Shown: positions 50,862 to 60,269 of the stretch, one piece after another
Position numbering within the stretch: the first letter of the stretch is position 1
How the letters are laid out: the number at the start of each line of letters is the position of its first letter
NCBI RefSeq assembly: GCF_000406165.1
Contig: NZ_CM001977.1
Location: 480,990 to 544,989, forward strand
Length of the DNA: 64,000 nucleotides
Direction: 5' to 3'
Source of the DNA: Dickeya zeae NCPPB 2538
GTDB lineage: Bacteria > Pseudomonadota > Gammaproteobacteria > Enterobacterales > Enterobacteriaceae
Position numbers and translations under genes: made by a program
Notes under the pieces: generated by a model
Told to the model about the DNA's origin: nothing
What the model saw: the letters and a program-made list of their open reading frames with translations, nothing else
The model's database searches: none

Positions 50862-51476
50862 ATGAACCCAGCCAGTGCATCTTCCGATCTCTCTAGCGTT
50901 GCCTCGTTACGCCAGCACATTCGCCAGCAGGTTCGTCAGCGTCGTCGTGCGTTAACGCCTTTGCAGCAAGCAGCCTTCGCCCAGCAGGCCGCTGAGCGGG
51001 TGATGACGAATCCGCGTCTGGTCGATGCTAAACGCGTCGCAGTGTTTTTATCATTTGACGGCGAGCTGAATACCCAACCGTTGATAGCCGCACTCTGGCA
51101 GCATCAAAAACAGGTCTATCTGCCGGTGCTGCACCCTTTTTGTCGCGGGCATTTGCTGTTTTTACGTTATGCGCCGGATACGGTACTGGTGTGGAATCGG
51201 CTGAAAATTCAGGAACCGCAGTTGGATGTGCGCGACGTATTGCCGGTTGAGCAACTCGATGTGTTGTTGACGCCACTGGTGGCGTTCGATGCAACCGGGC
51301 AGCGGCTGGGGATGGGCGGTGGGTTTTATGACCGCACGTTGCAACACTGGCAGTCGCGCGGCCCTTATCCGATCGGACTGGCACATGATTGCCAGCAGGT
51401 AGAGGCGTTACCGGTAGAAAGCTGGGACGTGCCGCTGCCGGAAATCATTACGCCTTCTCATCACTGGCACTGGTAG
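50862..51476 (+). CDS. fau: 5-formyltetrahydrofolate cyclo-ligase
   Basis: A 204-residue enzyme with the family motifs RQQVRQRRRAL (N-terminal substrate region), VAVFLSFDGELNTQPLI, LLTPLVAFDATGQRLGMGGG and FYDRTL, the phosphate-binding loop. It converts 5-formyl-THF to 5,10-methenyl-THF using ATP. E. coli name ygfA/fau. It is cotranscribed with 6S RNA in enterobacteria. It ends only 21 bases from convergent nadR. Confidence 0.95.
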   Translation: MNPASASSDLSSVASLRQHIRQQVRQRRRALTPLQQAAFAQQAAERVMTNPRLVDAKRVAVFLSFDGELNTQPLIAALWQHQKQVYLPVLHPFCRGHLLFLRYAPDTVLVWNRLKIQEPQLDVRDVLPVEQLDVLLTPLVAFDATGQRLGMGGGFYDRTLQHWQSRGPYPIGLAHDCQQVEALPVESWDVPLPEIITPSHHWHW

Positions 51477-51497
51477 CCTCTGACTGGCAGCGAGGGG

Positions 51498-52757
51498 TTA
51501 GCTCGCCGCTGTCATTATTGGTGGCTGGCGGTCATGCCCCAACATCTGTTGCACCAGTTCTACGCAGCGCAGAAAGCGGCTGTCGTAGTCGGATTCGGTG
51601 ACATGAACGTAAGGCACGTTATTTTCTGCCAGCATGTTTTTGAGCACATCCTGGAACGCTTTGCGATCCGCCGCGCTGCCGAGACTGCGCAAGCCGTCTG
51701 CCACCCACGGGGTGTTATTTTCCAGTAAAATCACCAGATCAAAGCGGTACTCTTCAATCAACGCCTGCACGAACGGGTGTTCCCGGCCTTCGTATTTTTT
51801 ACAAAACGCCTGCGTGGTGATGAAGTCGGTGTCGATAAACGCCACTTTATTGGCGAATTTCACCGCAAAATCGATGTACTGAGCCTGACCGAGCGCGATT
51901 TTGTCGTAATCGGAATACTGTAGCGCCATTTCATCGCCACCCAGGTGGGAGAACACGTAGTCACGGCCGTATTCCCAGGCGCTGGTGGTGTTGAAGATAT
52001 TCGCCAGCTTGTTGACCAGCGTAGACTTACCGCTGGATTCCCCGCCCAGAATCGCCACGGTGCGCACGAAAAATGGCTTCACTTCGGTAGGGATATACTC
52101 CCAGTAGCGAAACGGATCCTGACGGATCTGCGCGCCGCTGATGCTCATGAACGAGCGTTTCGGGTCGACCAGCACGGTGTCGATACCGAGGTGCTCTTTG
52201 TATTGCGCAGCGTCCTGCTCTTCACTGGTATAGACGTATTGCGGGTCGATACCTTTTTCCGCCATAAACTGTTTGATGCCGCGGCTCCACACATCCCAGC
52301 CGTGCGGATAGGGTTCCATACCCTCTTCGTTGAAGGCATGAATATGGATATTTTTTTGGTACTTGAAGGTTTGCAACAACCAGCGCAGACGGTCACTGAC
52401 GGTGGGTTGCTGCGACATGGAACTGTGTTCAAACAACAGGCGATCGCGCGGCTCGTCGTAGCCAAGAATCACGTGCAGCTCGTCTACCTGACTACAGGCA
52501 CGTTGAATCAGGTAAATGTGGCCGGTGTGTAGCGGGTAGAACTTACCAAACACCACACCGATACTTTTTTGCTGATAGGGGAATTCCAGCCCCAGAAAAC
52601 GGTGCAGCGATTCCAGCTTTTGCGCGCTGGGGCTTTTGATTTTGGCATTGAGCAACTGGCTCAGATAGCCTTTGGTCATACCCGCGGCGTCGGCGACCTG
52701 TTGCAGGGTACAGCCTTTTTGTCTGATGGCTGTTTTCAGGTAATCGTAGGGAGACAT
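51498..52757 (-). CDS. nadR: Trifunctional NAD biosynthesis regulator NadR
   Basis: A 419-residue three-domain protein. Residues 1-60 form a helix-turn-helix (GCTLQQVADAAGMTKGYLSQ), about 65-225 an NMN adenylyltransferase domain with GVVFGKFYPLHTGHIYLIQR and SISGAQIR, and the rest a ribosylnicotinamide kinase domain with Walker A GGESSGKSTLVNKL. It represses NAD genes and salvages nicotinamide riboside. It follows radA with a 71-base gap, as in E. coli. Confidence 0.97.
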   Translation of the reverse strand: MSPYDYLKTAIRQKGCTLQQVADAAGMTKGYLSQLLNAKIKSPSAQKLESLHRFLGLEFPYQQKSIGVVFGKFYPLHTGHIYLIQRACSQVDELHVILGYDEPRDRLLFEHSSMSQQPTVSDRLRWLLQTFKYQKNIHIHAFNEEGMEPYPHGWDVWSRGIKQFMAEKGIDPQYVYTSEEQDAAQYKEHLGIDTVLVDPKRSFMSISGAQIRQDPFRYWEYIPTEVKPFFVRTVAILGGESSGKSTLVNKLANIFNTTSAWEYGRDYVFSHLGGDEMALQYSDYDKIALGQAQYIDFAVKFANKVAFIDTDFITTQAFCKKYEGREHPFVQALIEEYRFDLVILLENNTPWVADGLRSLGSAADRKAFQDVLKNMLAENNVPYVHVTESDYDSRFLRCVELVQQMLGHDRQPPIMTAAS

Positions 52758-52828
52758 GGTCTGATACTCCGATGTGGCGGATAACGCACTGCCATATTAC
52801 TGTTCCGGCAAGTAAAGCCTAATGGAAA

Positions 52829-54214
52829 TTACAGATCATCCAGAATCGCCAGCGCGTCCGATAGCTTTTTCGCGCCCATCACCTGCATATTGGCGGGTGG
52901 TTTCTTCGGCATGTTGGCAAACGGCACAATGGCGCGTTTAAACCCATGCTTGGCGGCTTCGATAATACGTTCCTGACCGCTTGGCACCGGGCGAATTTCT
53001 CCTGCCAGACCAACTTCACCGAATACCACCACATCCTGCGGCAGCGGTCGGTCGCGGAAGCTGGACACCAGCGATAACAGCAACGCCAGGTCGGCGCTGG
53101 TTTCTGTGACCTTGACGCCACCTACCACGTTGACGAACACGTCCTGATCCGACATCTGCAACCCGCCGTGGCGATGCAATACGGCCAGCAGAATCGCCAG
53201 CCGGTTTTGTTCCAGCCCAACGGCGACCCGGCGCGGGTTCGCCATCATCGATTGATCCACCAGTGCCTGAATCTCAACCAGCAGCGGTCGGGTGCCTTCC
53301 CATACCACCATCACGGAACTGCCCGATGTGATTTCATCACCCCGGCTCAGGAAGATGGCGGATGGATTATTCACTTCCCGCAGCCCCTGTTCCGTCATGG
53401 CGAATACGCCCAGTTCGTTGACGGCACCAAAACGGTTTTTGTGGCTGCGCAGCGTGCGAAAACGGGAGTCGGCGTCGCCATCGAGCAGTACCGAACAGTC
53501 AATACAATGTTCCAGTACCTTCGGGCCAGCCAGCGAGCCGTCTTTGGTGACGTGGCCGACCATGATGATGGCAACACCACGGGTTTTCGCAAAGCGCGTC
53601 AGGTAGGCGGCGGTTTCCCGCACCTGCGCCACGCTGCCGGGAGACGATTGAATATCGGCCAGATGCATCACCTGGATAGAGTCGATCACCATCAGCTTCG
53701 GTTGTTCCTGCTCGGCAATCAGGCAGATCTGCTCGATGCTGGTTTCCGACAGCATATTAATATGTTGAGCGGGCAGACCGAGGCGGTGGGCGCGCATCGC
53801 CACCTGCTGGAGAGATTCCTCGCCGGTGACGTACAGGGTTTTCATCTGTTCGGACAATTTGCACAGGGTTTGCAGCAGCAGGGTACTTTTACCCGCCCCC
53901 GGGTTACCGCCGATCAGAATGGCGCTGCCGGGGACCACGCCACCGCCCAATACCCGGTCAAACTCCAAAAAGCCGGTGGAGAAACGCGGCAGCGCCTCCA
54001 GGCTGATGTCAGAGAGTTTCTGCACCCGGCTGACACTGCCGCTGTCCCCGGCGTAACCGGAGAAGCGATCACTGCGTGACGAGGAAGTCGCGGCGGCCAG
54101 GCGCACCTCGGTGATGGTGTTCCAGGCGTGGCAGGCGCTGCATTGCCCCTGCCAGCGTGGGTAGTCAGCCCCGCATTCATTACAGACAAAAGCACGTTTG
54201 ACGGCTTTGGCCAT
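52829..54214 (-). CDS. radA: DNA repair protein RadA
   Basis: A 461-residue protein: N-terminal four-cysteine zinc finger (CNECGADYPRWQGQCSACHAW), RecA-like domain with Walker A GGNPGAGKSTLLLQ, Walker B KLMVIDSIQ, the RadA-specific LRSHKNRFG motif and a C-terminal Lon-like domain ending AILDDL. It promotes branch migration in recombination. It sits between serB and nadR as in E. coli. Confidence 0.97.
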   Translation of the reverse strand: MAKAVKRAFVCNECGADYPRWQGQCSACHAWNTITEVRLAAATSSSRSDRFSGYAGDSGSVSRVQKLSDISLEALPRFSTGFLEFDRVLGGGVVPGSAILIGGNPGAGKSTLLLQTLCKLSEQMKTLYVTGEESLQQVAMRAHRLGLPAQHINMLSETSIEQICLIAEQEQPKLMVIDSIQVMHLADIQSSPGSVAQVRETAAYLTRFAKTRGVAIIMVGHVTKDGSLAGPKVLEHCIDCSVLLDGDADSRFRTLRSHKNRFGAVNELGVFAMTEQGLREVNNPSAIFLSRGDEITSGSSVMVVWEGTRPLLVEIQALVDQSMMANPRRVAVGLEQNRLAILLAVLHRHGGLQMSDQDVFVNVVGGVKVTETSADLALLLSLVSSFRDRPLPQDVVVFGEVGLAGEIRPVPSGQERIIEAAKHGFKRAIVPFANMPKKPPANMQVMGAKKLSDALAILDDL

Positions 54215-54271
54215 GAATTCCCTCCTGTTTACTACGCTTGCTCTTTACTGCTCTGTGAACGGGTATACGGT

Positions 54272-55249
54272 TCAGCTTTTTTCGTGTCGCAGGCTGCCAC
54301 TGAGAATACACAATACGCCGGTCAGGTCCGCATGGCGGATAGTGACGGCACTTTGCTGGTTCACTTTCGGTTTGGCGTGGTAAGCGATGCCCAGCCCCGC
54401 GGCTTTAATCATCAGCAGGTCATTGGCACCGTCGCCGATGGCGACCGTTTGGTGTGCCGGGATAGCCAGCTTCTCGGCCAGTTGCTGCAGCGTATCGGCT
54501 TTATATTTCGCATCGATGATGGGGCCGACCACTTCACCGGTCAGTTTACCGTCGCGCATGCCCATTTCGTTGGCGACCGCCGCCACCAGACCGAGCTCGT
54601 CACGCAGGTAGTCGGCGAAATAGGTGAAACCGCCGGATGCGATAGCCAGGTGCCAGCCAGCCTCTTGTAACTGCTTGACCATGTTTTTCAAGCCTGGCAT
54701 CAGCGGCAGTGTTTCCCGTACCTGTCGCAGAATATTGGCATCAGCGCCTTTCAGGGTACCGACACGCTGGCGCAGGCTGGCAGCAAAATCCAGTTCGCCG
54801 CGCATGGCGCGCTCGGTCACTTCCGCGACCTGTTCGCCGGTACCGGCCAGTTTGGCGATTTCATCGATACATTCGATCTGAATGGCGGTGGAATCCATGT
54901 CCATCACCAACAGACCGGGCGAGCGCAAACTCGGCCTGTCGCCCATCGGCGCGACATCCAGACCCAGTTCATGGGCAACCTTGGTGATGCGAGGCGTCAG
55001 GGTACCGGCCAGGCGTACCACCTGATAGTCGTCCACGCTCCAGGCACTGACTATTACCAGCGGTTCATCCAGACGACGCTGGATGCGGGATAGCAGATAT
55101 TTGTCGAGCACATCGCCGTACATCAGCCAGCCGGTGTTACCGGCGCGATAGTCGAGCGGCATGACCTCGTCGTCACTCAACGATAAGGGTAAATTTGGCC
55201 AGCAGTTGATCTCATCGGGCAGATCGCTATAGGTCAAACGGTTCGACAT
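54272..55249 (-). CDS. serB: Phosphoserine phosphatase
   Basis: A 325-residue HAD phosphatase (E. coli 322). The nucleophile motif is LVMDMDSTAIQIECIDEIA, motif II IASGGFTYF and motif IV AIGDGANDLLMI; the first 100 residues form the ACT-like regulatory part. It catalyses the last step of serine synthesis. It diverges from smp. Confidence 0.97.
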   Translation of the reverse strand: MSNRLTYSDLPDEINCWPNLPLSLSDDEVMPLDYRAGNTGWLMYGDVLDKYLLSRIQRRLDEPLVIVSAWSVDDYQVVRLAGTLTPRITKVAHELGLDVAPMGDRPSLRSPGLLVMDMDSTAIQIECIDEIAKLAGTGEQVAEVTERAMRGELDFAASLRQRVGTLKGADANILRQVRETLPLMPGLKNMVKQLQEAGWHLAIASGGFTYFADYLRDELGLVAAVANEMGMRDGKLTGEVVGPIIDAKYKADTLQQLAEKLAIPAHQTVAIGDGANDLLMIKAAGLGIAYHAKPKVNQQSAVTIRHADLTGVLCILSGSLRHEKS

Positions 55250-55377
55250 GGGTTAAATATCCTTTCCTGCGGGTAGTGAGCATTGACGGGGTGGACGGCC
55301 ACAAATTAACGCAACAAGCTATCCTATCGCTAACGCTTCTGGCAACATGAAAGTATCCAAATCGCGCAGGTATTCCC

Positions 55378-56058
55378 ATGGTTCGGGCCCGGATTAAATT
55401 TCGCTTACATCGCACAGCCATTGTGCTGATCTGTCTGGCGCTGTTGGTGGTCTTATTGCAAGGCGCGTCTTATTTCAGCCTCAGCCATCAGATGGCCCGT
55501 TCCGAGCAGGTAGAAGAGCTGGCGCGCACGCTGACACGCCAGGTGGCATTCAATCTGACCCCGTTGCTGGAGAGTAACAACGATAACAGCAGCAAAATTG
55601 AAGAGATGTTGCAGCAGTTGACGGATCACAGCCGTATTCTGGATGCCGCCGTGTACCAGCAGGACGGCACGCTGGTGGCGCGGTCAGGTGAGCAGGTGGC
55701 TGTTCGTGACCGGCTGGCGCTCGATGGCAGCCGTGCCGGTAGTTACTTCAACCACCAGATGGTGGAGCCGCTCAACACCAAAGACGGCCCGATCGGTTTT
55801 TTGCGCATCACGCTGGATACCCATGTGCTGGCGACGGAAGCCCGTCAGGTGGATAACACCACTAACATCCTGCGGTTGATGATCATGATGGCGCTGGCCA
55901 TTGGCATTATTCTGGCCCGTACCTTGTTGCAGCACCGTCGTTCCCGCTGGCAACAGTCGCCTTACCTGCTGACCGCGAATGCCTCGTCGCAGGATGATGA
56001 ACCGGCGAATGACGACGGCGCTTCCGTGCCGGATAGCGATAAAACCCACAAACCCTAA
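55378..56058 (+). CDS. smp: Membrane protein Smp (YtjB)
   Basis: A 226-residue inner-membrane protein. It has a basic start (MVRARIKFRLHRTA), helix one IVLICLALLVVLLQGASYF, a periplasmic domain with LARTLTRQVAFNLTPLLESN, and a second helix (ILRLMIMMALAIGIILA) followed by a basic and acidic tail. The layout and the divergent position from serB match E. coli Smp/YtjB. Function is not established. The C-terminal tail is longer than in E. coli and Asp/Glu-rich. Confidence 0.93.
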   Translation: MVRARIKFRLHRTAIVLICLALLVVLLQGASYFSLSHQMARSEQVEELARTLTRQVAFNLTPLLESNNDNSSKIEEMLQQLTDHSRILDAAVYQQDGTLVARSGEQVAVRDRLALDGSRAGSYFNHQMVEPLNTKDGPIGFLRITLDTHVLATEARQVDNTTNILRLMIMMALAIGIILARTLLQHRRSRWQQSPYLLTANASSQDDEPANDDGASVPDSDKTHKP

Positions 56059-56069
56059 ACAGCGATTGA

Positions 56070-56846
56070 TTACCGGCGTCGTGTCGCCACCATAAACAGA
56101 CGCGGGTAGATAAGCAGGCTGTTGCCGTCGGCCTGAGTCGGGTAAGCCGCTTGCAGGCAGCTCTGGTAGCGTTGCAAAAAGTCCTGCTGTTCCTGCGCGT
56201 TCAACGGTGCCAGAAATGGGCGCAAGCCCGTGCCTTTCAACCACTCGATAATCGCCTGTGCTCCCCCCATGATGTGATAGTAGGTGGTCTGCCAGATATC
56301 CACGTCGCAACCGTGACTGACCAACACGTCATAATACTGCCCGGGGCTGAGCAGCGAGTGTCGGATCTGGTCTATGTCGCCAAATCGATCCCTCCACGGC
56401 CCTGCGGCGGCGACGCTACGCATCAGTTGGTGTGTGGGCTGGCTCAATGTGTCTGGCATTTGCACCGCCAGTACGCCACCCGGTGCCAGATGCGCCACCA
56501 ACGCCGATAGCAGGCGCTCATGATCCGTCAACCATTGCAGCGAGGCGTTAGCGTAGATGACGTCTTGCGGGGTATCTGGTTGCCAGTCGGCGATGTCAGC
56601 CTGCTGGAATGTACAACCCGGCAAGCGTTGCTGCGCTTGTTGCAACATCGCGGCTGAGTTATCCACGCCGGTGACCTGCGCCTGCGGCCACGCCTGATGC
56701 AACAACTCGGTGCTGTTGCCTGGGCCGCATCCTAAGTCGGTGACGCTGGTGGGATGTGGATGTGAAATACGGGATAACAGTTCGAGGGCCGGACGGGTAC
56801 GTTCATTGGCAAAACGCAGGTAAAGCTCAGGGTTCCAGTCTTGCAT
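56070..56846 (-). CDS. tam: Trans-aconitate 2-methyltransferase
   Basis: A 258-residue class I SAM-dependent methyltransferase starting MQDWNPELYLRFANERTRPA, which matches E. coli Tam closely. Motif I is VTDLGCGPGNSTELL, followed by VTGVDNSAAML, DIADWQPDTPQDVIYANASL and HLAPGGVLAVQMPD. It methylates trans-aconitate, which inhibits aconitase. ATG 56846 has AAGGAGAT upstream; the longer frame does not. The stop is 11 bases from that of convergent smp. Confidence 0.93.
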   Translation of the reverse strand: MQDWNPELYLRFANERTRPALELLSRISHPHPTSVTDLGCGPGNSTELLHQAWPQAQVTGVDNSAAMLQQAQQRLPGCTFQQADIADWQPDTPQDVIYANASLQWLTDHERLLSALVAHLAPGGVLAVQMPDTLSQPTHQLMRSVAAAGPWRDRFGDIDQIRHSLLSPGQYYDVLVSHGCDVDIWQTTYYHIMGGAQAIIEWLKGTGLRPFLAPLNAQEQQDFLQRYQSCLQAAYPTQADGNSLLIYPRLFMVATRRR

Positions 56847-57069
56847 GGCTATCTCCTTGGCAGGTGCGAGCGATGGGGAAACCGGGTCAGGGAGTAGCAG
56901 CATAAGAAGTAGGCGGGATTTTTTCCATCCATTCCGGTGCATTTCCGGGGGATTTCGGGCAATACAGCACAATCAATCTCTAATCACCGATCGTTGATAA
57001 TCGATCCCTGAGAATCGGTCCCTGACAGTAGGTCCCTGATTGTGCTGTAGCGCCGTTATAACCGCAGCA

Positions 57070-57933
57070 TTACCCCAGACGTTGCTGGAACTGCTGCCAT
57101 TGCTGCTGCAATGCATTGATGTTGTGTTGCTCCCAGTCGCTGGGTGATGAGGTGGGTTGCAGATACGTGCGGAAACGATCGAACCAGCCGTCGACGTCAT
57201 TACCGCTTGCCAGCGCAAAAACCTGCTGGCGTTTGAGCTGCAGGTCGCTGGTGCCGGTGTCGTATTTCTGGAGCTGGCTTTGCGCCCATGCCGCGCGGGC
57301 GGTATCGCCCGTTTCGAGGCCAATGCGGTATTCCCCTTCCATCAGGGCTTTATTGATGGTGTCTTGTGCCGCGATTTTCTGGTTGGCAAATGCGTCGATG
57401 GCTGCCTGAGCCTGCTGTTGGTAGTCGCTGTTCAGGTACTTGTCTTTGATAGCGGTCAGCTCGGCTTTTTTCACGCTCAGTTGCATCGCGCTGGTGGTAT
57501 CGCTTTGCTGTTCGGCAAAACCGTAGGCCAGCACGTTGTGAACCAGTGTCAGGAGGTCCTCTTTGCTGATATTGCTGTCGGCTTTGAGGTTGTTTGCCCA
57601 ACTACTGAAGGTCAGCCCGTCGCTGGCGGTCACAGGGTCACGGAACAGCGGATTGTCCAGACTGACACCGGAAGACGTGCGGGAGAGCGCCTCATTGCGC
57701 AGATCGCGAATCGCATTCGTCAGTTTTTCCTGCTCTTCCTTGCTCAGTGTGTTGCTGGATGACGAGGCCTGACGCCAGCGCGCCAGCGTTTCTTCGGAAA
57801 CCTTGATGCTGGTCGGCATCGTGATGGTTTTCCCGGTAATGGGGTCGCGCGATTCTGTGTGGGTGTCAGACGGCGTAGCGGTCTGGGACTGAGGTTGGCT
57901 ATATCCCGTAATGCTGTTAACAGACAGGTTCAT
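57070..57933 (-). CDS. Unrecognised protein with polar, Ser/Thr-rich N-terminus
   Basis: A 287-residue soluble protein of no family I recognise. The first 40 residues are rich in Ser, Thr, Gln and Pro and lack charge and hydrophobic core (MNLSVNSITGYSQPQSQTAT). The rest is predicted largely helical and charged with Gln-rich segments (QQQWQQFQQRLG at the end) and a recurrent Lys/Gln/Ala pattern. It has no signal peptide or membrane segment. An N-terminus of this type is seen in substrates of type III secretion and in some phage or adaptor proteins; neither is established here. AGGAGAG lies just upstream of the ATG (57933), supporting the start. Confidence 0.75.
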   Translation of the reverse strand: MNLSVNSITGYSQPQSQTATPSDTHTESRDPITGKTITMPTSIKVSEETLARWRQASSSSNTLSKEEQEKLTNAIRDLRNEALSRTSSGVSLDNPLFRDPVTASDGLTFSSWANNLKADSNISKEDLLTLVHNVLAYGFAEQQSDTTSAMQLSVKKAELTAIKDKYLNSDYQQQAQAAIDAFANQKIAAQDTINKALMEGEYRIGLETGDTARAAWAQSQLQKYDTGTSDLQLKRQQVFALASGNDVDGWFDRFRTYLQPTSSPSDWEQHNINALQQQWQQFQQRLG

Positions 57934-58340
57934 GCTCTCTCCTTTAAATCGGTAAGCGTTAGCCTGTCTGTTATCGGTAAATGTAAGTCAGATCTTTACA
58001 AATGTATCCAAATGTTATTTGGAACGGTGTGTTTTTAGAACGATGTGTTGAATGCAGGGTTTACGTGATGAGCGATTGTGCCGCGCCAGTAAATCGGAGA
58101 AAATGATCGGCTTATCCATCTGTCACTACGATGCCTGTCACTTAAGCCTGTGTGGGGGAAAACGCGTGTAAACGTGCTTAGAGGAATCTTTCAGCCGGGC
58201 GGCTGCGCTTAGCGCGAGCCCCGATGGCTTAATTGATTGGCATCAGACAGCTTTATCTGTCTTTATTTTCTATTTTGTCTGGTGCGACATCTCTGCGTGT
58301 AGAGGTGTCTGCGCCTCACTGTTAAAGAAGCCTGAATAAC
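57934..58340. other. prfC leader region and divergent promoter of the unknown gene
   Basis: The 407 bases between the divergent unrecognised gene and prfC are A+T-rich near 57960-58050. Close to prfC, AGACAG-CTTTAT-CTGTCT (58245-58262) is followed by TTATTTTCTATTTT, a terminator-like arrangement about 80 bases upstream of the start codon that may attenuate prfC or end another transcript. No gene is supported. Confidence 0.5.
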
Positions 58341-59930
58341 ATGTCTCCAAGTGAATACGCACGCGAAGTCTCGAAACGTCGGACATTCGCTATTATCTCT
58401 CACCCTGACGCCGGTAAAACCACCATTACGGAAAAGGTATTGCTGTTCGGACAGGCGATCCAGGTTGCCGGTACGGTAAAAGGGCGCGGCTCCAACCAGC
58501 ATGCTAAATCTGACTGGATGGAGATGGAAAAACAGCGTGGTATCTCGATTACCACCTCGGTGATGCAGTTCCCGTATCGCGAAAGTCTGGTCAACCTGCT
58601 CGATACACCGGGGCACGAAGACTTCTCTGAAGATACCTACCGCACGCTGACCGCTGTCGACTGCTGTCTGATGGTGATCGATGCCGCCAAAGGCGTTGAG
58701 GATCGGACCCGTAAGTTGATGGAAGTGACCCGTCTGCGCGATACGCCGATCCTGACCTTTATGAACAAACTCGACCGCGATATCCGTGATCCTATGGAAT
58801 TGCTGGACGAGGTAGAAAACGAACTGAACATCGCCTGTGCGCCGATTACCTGGCCGATTGGCTGCGGTAAGCTGTTTAAAGGCGTCTACCACCTGTACAA
58901 AGACGAAACCTATCTTTACCAGAGCGGTATGGGTCATACCATTCAGGCCGTTCGTATCGTCAAAGGGTTGGATAACCCGGAACTGGATCAGGCGGTCGGT
59001 GACGATCTGGCGGCGCAATTGCGTGAAGAGCTGGAACTGGTCAAAGGCGCATCGCACGAATTCGAGCAAGAAGCGTTCCTGAATGGGGAGTTGACGCCGG
59101 TATTCTTCGGTACGGCGCTGGGTAACTTTGGTGTCGATCACATGCTGGATGGTTTGGTGGCCTGGGCGCCTGCGCCGATGCCGCGTAAGACCGACGCGCG
59201 TGTGGTGAGTGCCGATGAAGAGAAATTCAGCGGTTTTGTGTTCAAGATTCAGGCCAACATGGACCCGAAACATCGCGACCGCGTGGCGTTCATGCGGGTG
59301 GTGTCTGGCCGCTATGAAAAAGGGATGAAGCTGCGTCAGGTGCGTACCGGCAAAGACGTGGTGATCTCTGATGCACTGACGTTCATGGCAGGCGATCGCT
59401 CTCATGTGGAGGAAGCCTGGCCGGGTGACATTATCGGTTTGCATAACCATGGCACGATTCAGATTGGCGATACCTTTACTCAGGGTGAAGATCTGAAATT
59501 CACCGGTATCCCCAACTTCGCCCCGGAACTGTTCCGCCGTATCCGCCTGCGTGATCCGCTCAAGCAGAAGCAGTTGCTCAAAGGGCTGGTGCAGTTGTCC
59601 GAAGAGGGCGCGGTGCAGGTGTTCCGTCCGCTGATGAACAACGATTTGATCGTGGGTGCGGTCGGGGTGCTGCAGTTTGACGTGGTGGTAGCCCGCCTGA
59701 AAACCGAATACAACGTAGAAGCGGTGTACGAATCGGTGAACGTTTCCACCGCCCGTTGGGTTGAGTGCGGCGACGTGAAGAAATTCGAGGATTTCAAACG
59801 TAAGAACGAGTCAAACCTGGCGCTGGATGGCGGCGATAATCTCACGTATATCGCACCAACCATGGTGAACCTCAACCTCGCTCAGGAACGTTATCCTGAT
59901 GTGAGGTTCTATAAAACCCGCGAGCATTAA
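58341..59930 (+). CDS. prfC: Peptide chain release factor 3
   Basis: A 529-residue translational GTPase, the same length as E. coli RF3. GTP motifs are HPDAGKTT (G1), RGISITTSV (G2), DTPGHEDF (G3) and MNKLDRD (G4); domains II and III contain GFVFKIQANMDPKHRDRVAF and FIPNFAPE-type segments. It recycles RF1 and RF2 after peptide release. Followed by a strong terminator. Confidence 0.97.
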   Translation: MSPSEYAREVSKRRTFAIISHPDAGKTTITEKVLLFGQAIQVAGTVKGRGSNQHAKSDWMEMEKQRGISITTSVMQFPYRESLVNLLDTPGHEDFSEDTYRTLTAVDCCLMVIDAAKGVEDRTRKLMEVTRLRDTPILTFMNKLDRDIRDPMELLDEVENELNIACAPITWPIGCGKLFKGVYHLYKDETYLYQSGMGHTIQAVRIVKGLDNPELDQAVGDDLAAQLREELELVKGASHEFEQEAFLNGELTPVFFGTALGNFGVDHMLDGLVAWAPAPMPRKTDARVVSADEEKFSGFVFKIQANMDPKHRDRVAFMRVVSGRYEKGMKLRQVRTGKDVVISDALTFMAGDRSHVEEAWPGDIIGLHNHGTIQIGDTFTQGEDLKFTGIPNFAPELFRRIRLRDPLKQKQLLKGLVQLSEEGAVQVFRPLMNNDLIVGAVGVLQFDVVVARLKTEYNVEAVYESVNVSTARWVECGDVKKFEDFKRKNESNLALDGGDNLTYIAPTMVNLNLAQERYPDVRFYKTREH

Positions 59931-59942
59931 TCGCTGGTTTTC

Positions 59943-59975
59943 AGCCCACTCCAGCCGGAGTGGGCTTTTTATTTT
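59943..59975 (+). terminator. Factor-independent terminator of prfC
   Basis: AGCCCACTCC (59943-59952) and GGAGTGGGCT (59957-59966) form a 10-bp stem around AGCC, followed by TTTTATTTT. This is a textbook terminator 12 bases after the prfC stop. Confidence 0.93.
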
Positions 59976-60269
59976 ATTCCTTAATTATCATCGTATTATT
60001 GCTGTATTCCCGCCATTTCTCTCATCACGGACAAATCTGAAATCACGACCGGTCGGCCATCCGGTGCTGGGTTTTTCCCTGCGATTGTCTATAGTTAACG
60101 GGGTGTTACTTTTCTGGTGTATTTGACTTTTAATACATAAAGTAATGGTTCGTTATTTTTATTTTATTTGTTTATTTGAATAAATAATCTGATGACGTGT
60201 AGCGAATCGTTCCGGCCTGAGGGGAGTTCCCCTGCGGTAAAACAGGCGATAACGATAAGGAAGGTTGCG
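59976..60269. promoter_or_regulatory. osmY upstream region
   Basis: The 294 bases after the prfC terminator are A+T-rich from about 60100 to 60185 and should hold the osmY promoter. In E. coli osmY is strongly RpoS-dependent; a matching promoter was not assigned here. Confidence 0.45.

Noticed and set aside
58263..59450. 395-codon minus-strand frame opposite prfC
   Set aside because: It lies fully antisense to prfC, an unambiguous gene, and is rich in Arg, His and Gln as expected of a shadow frame.
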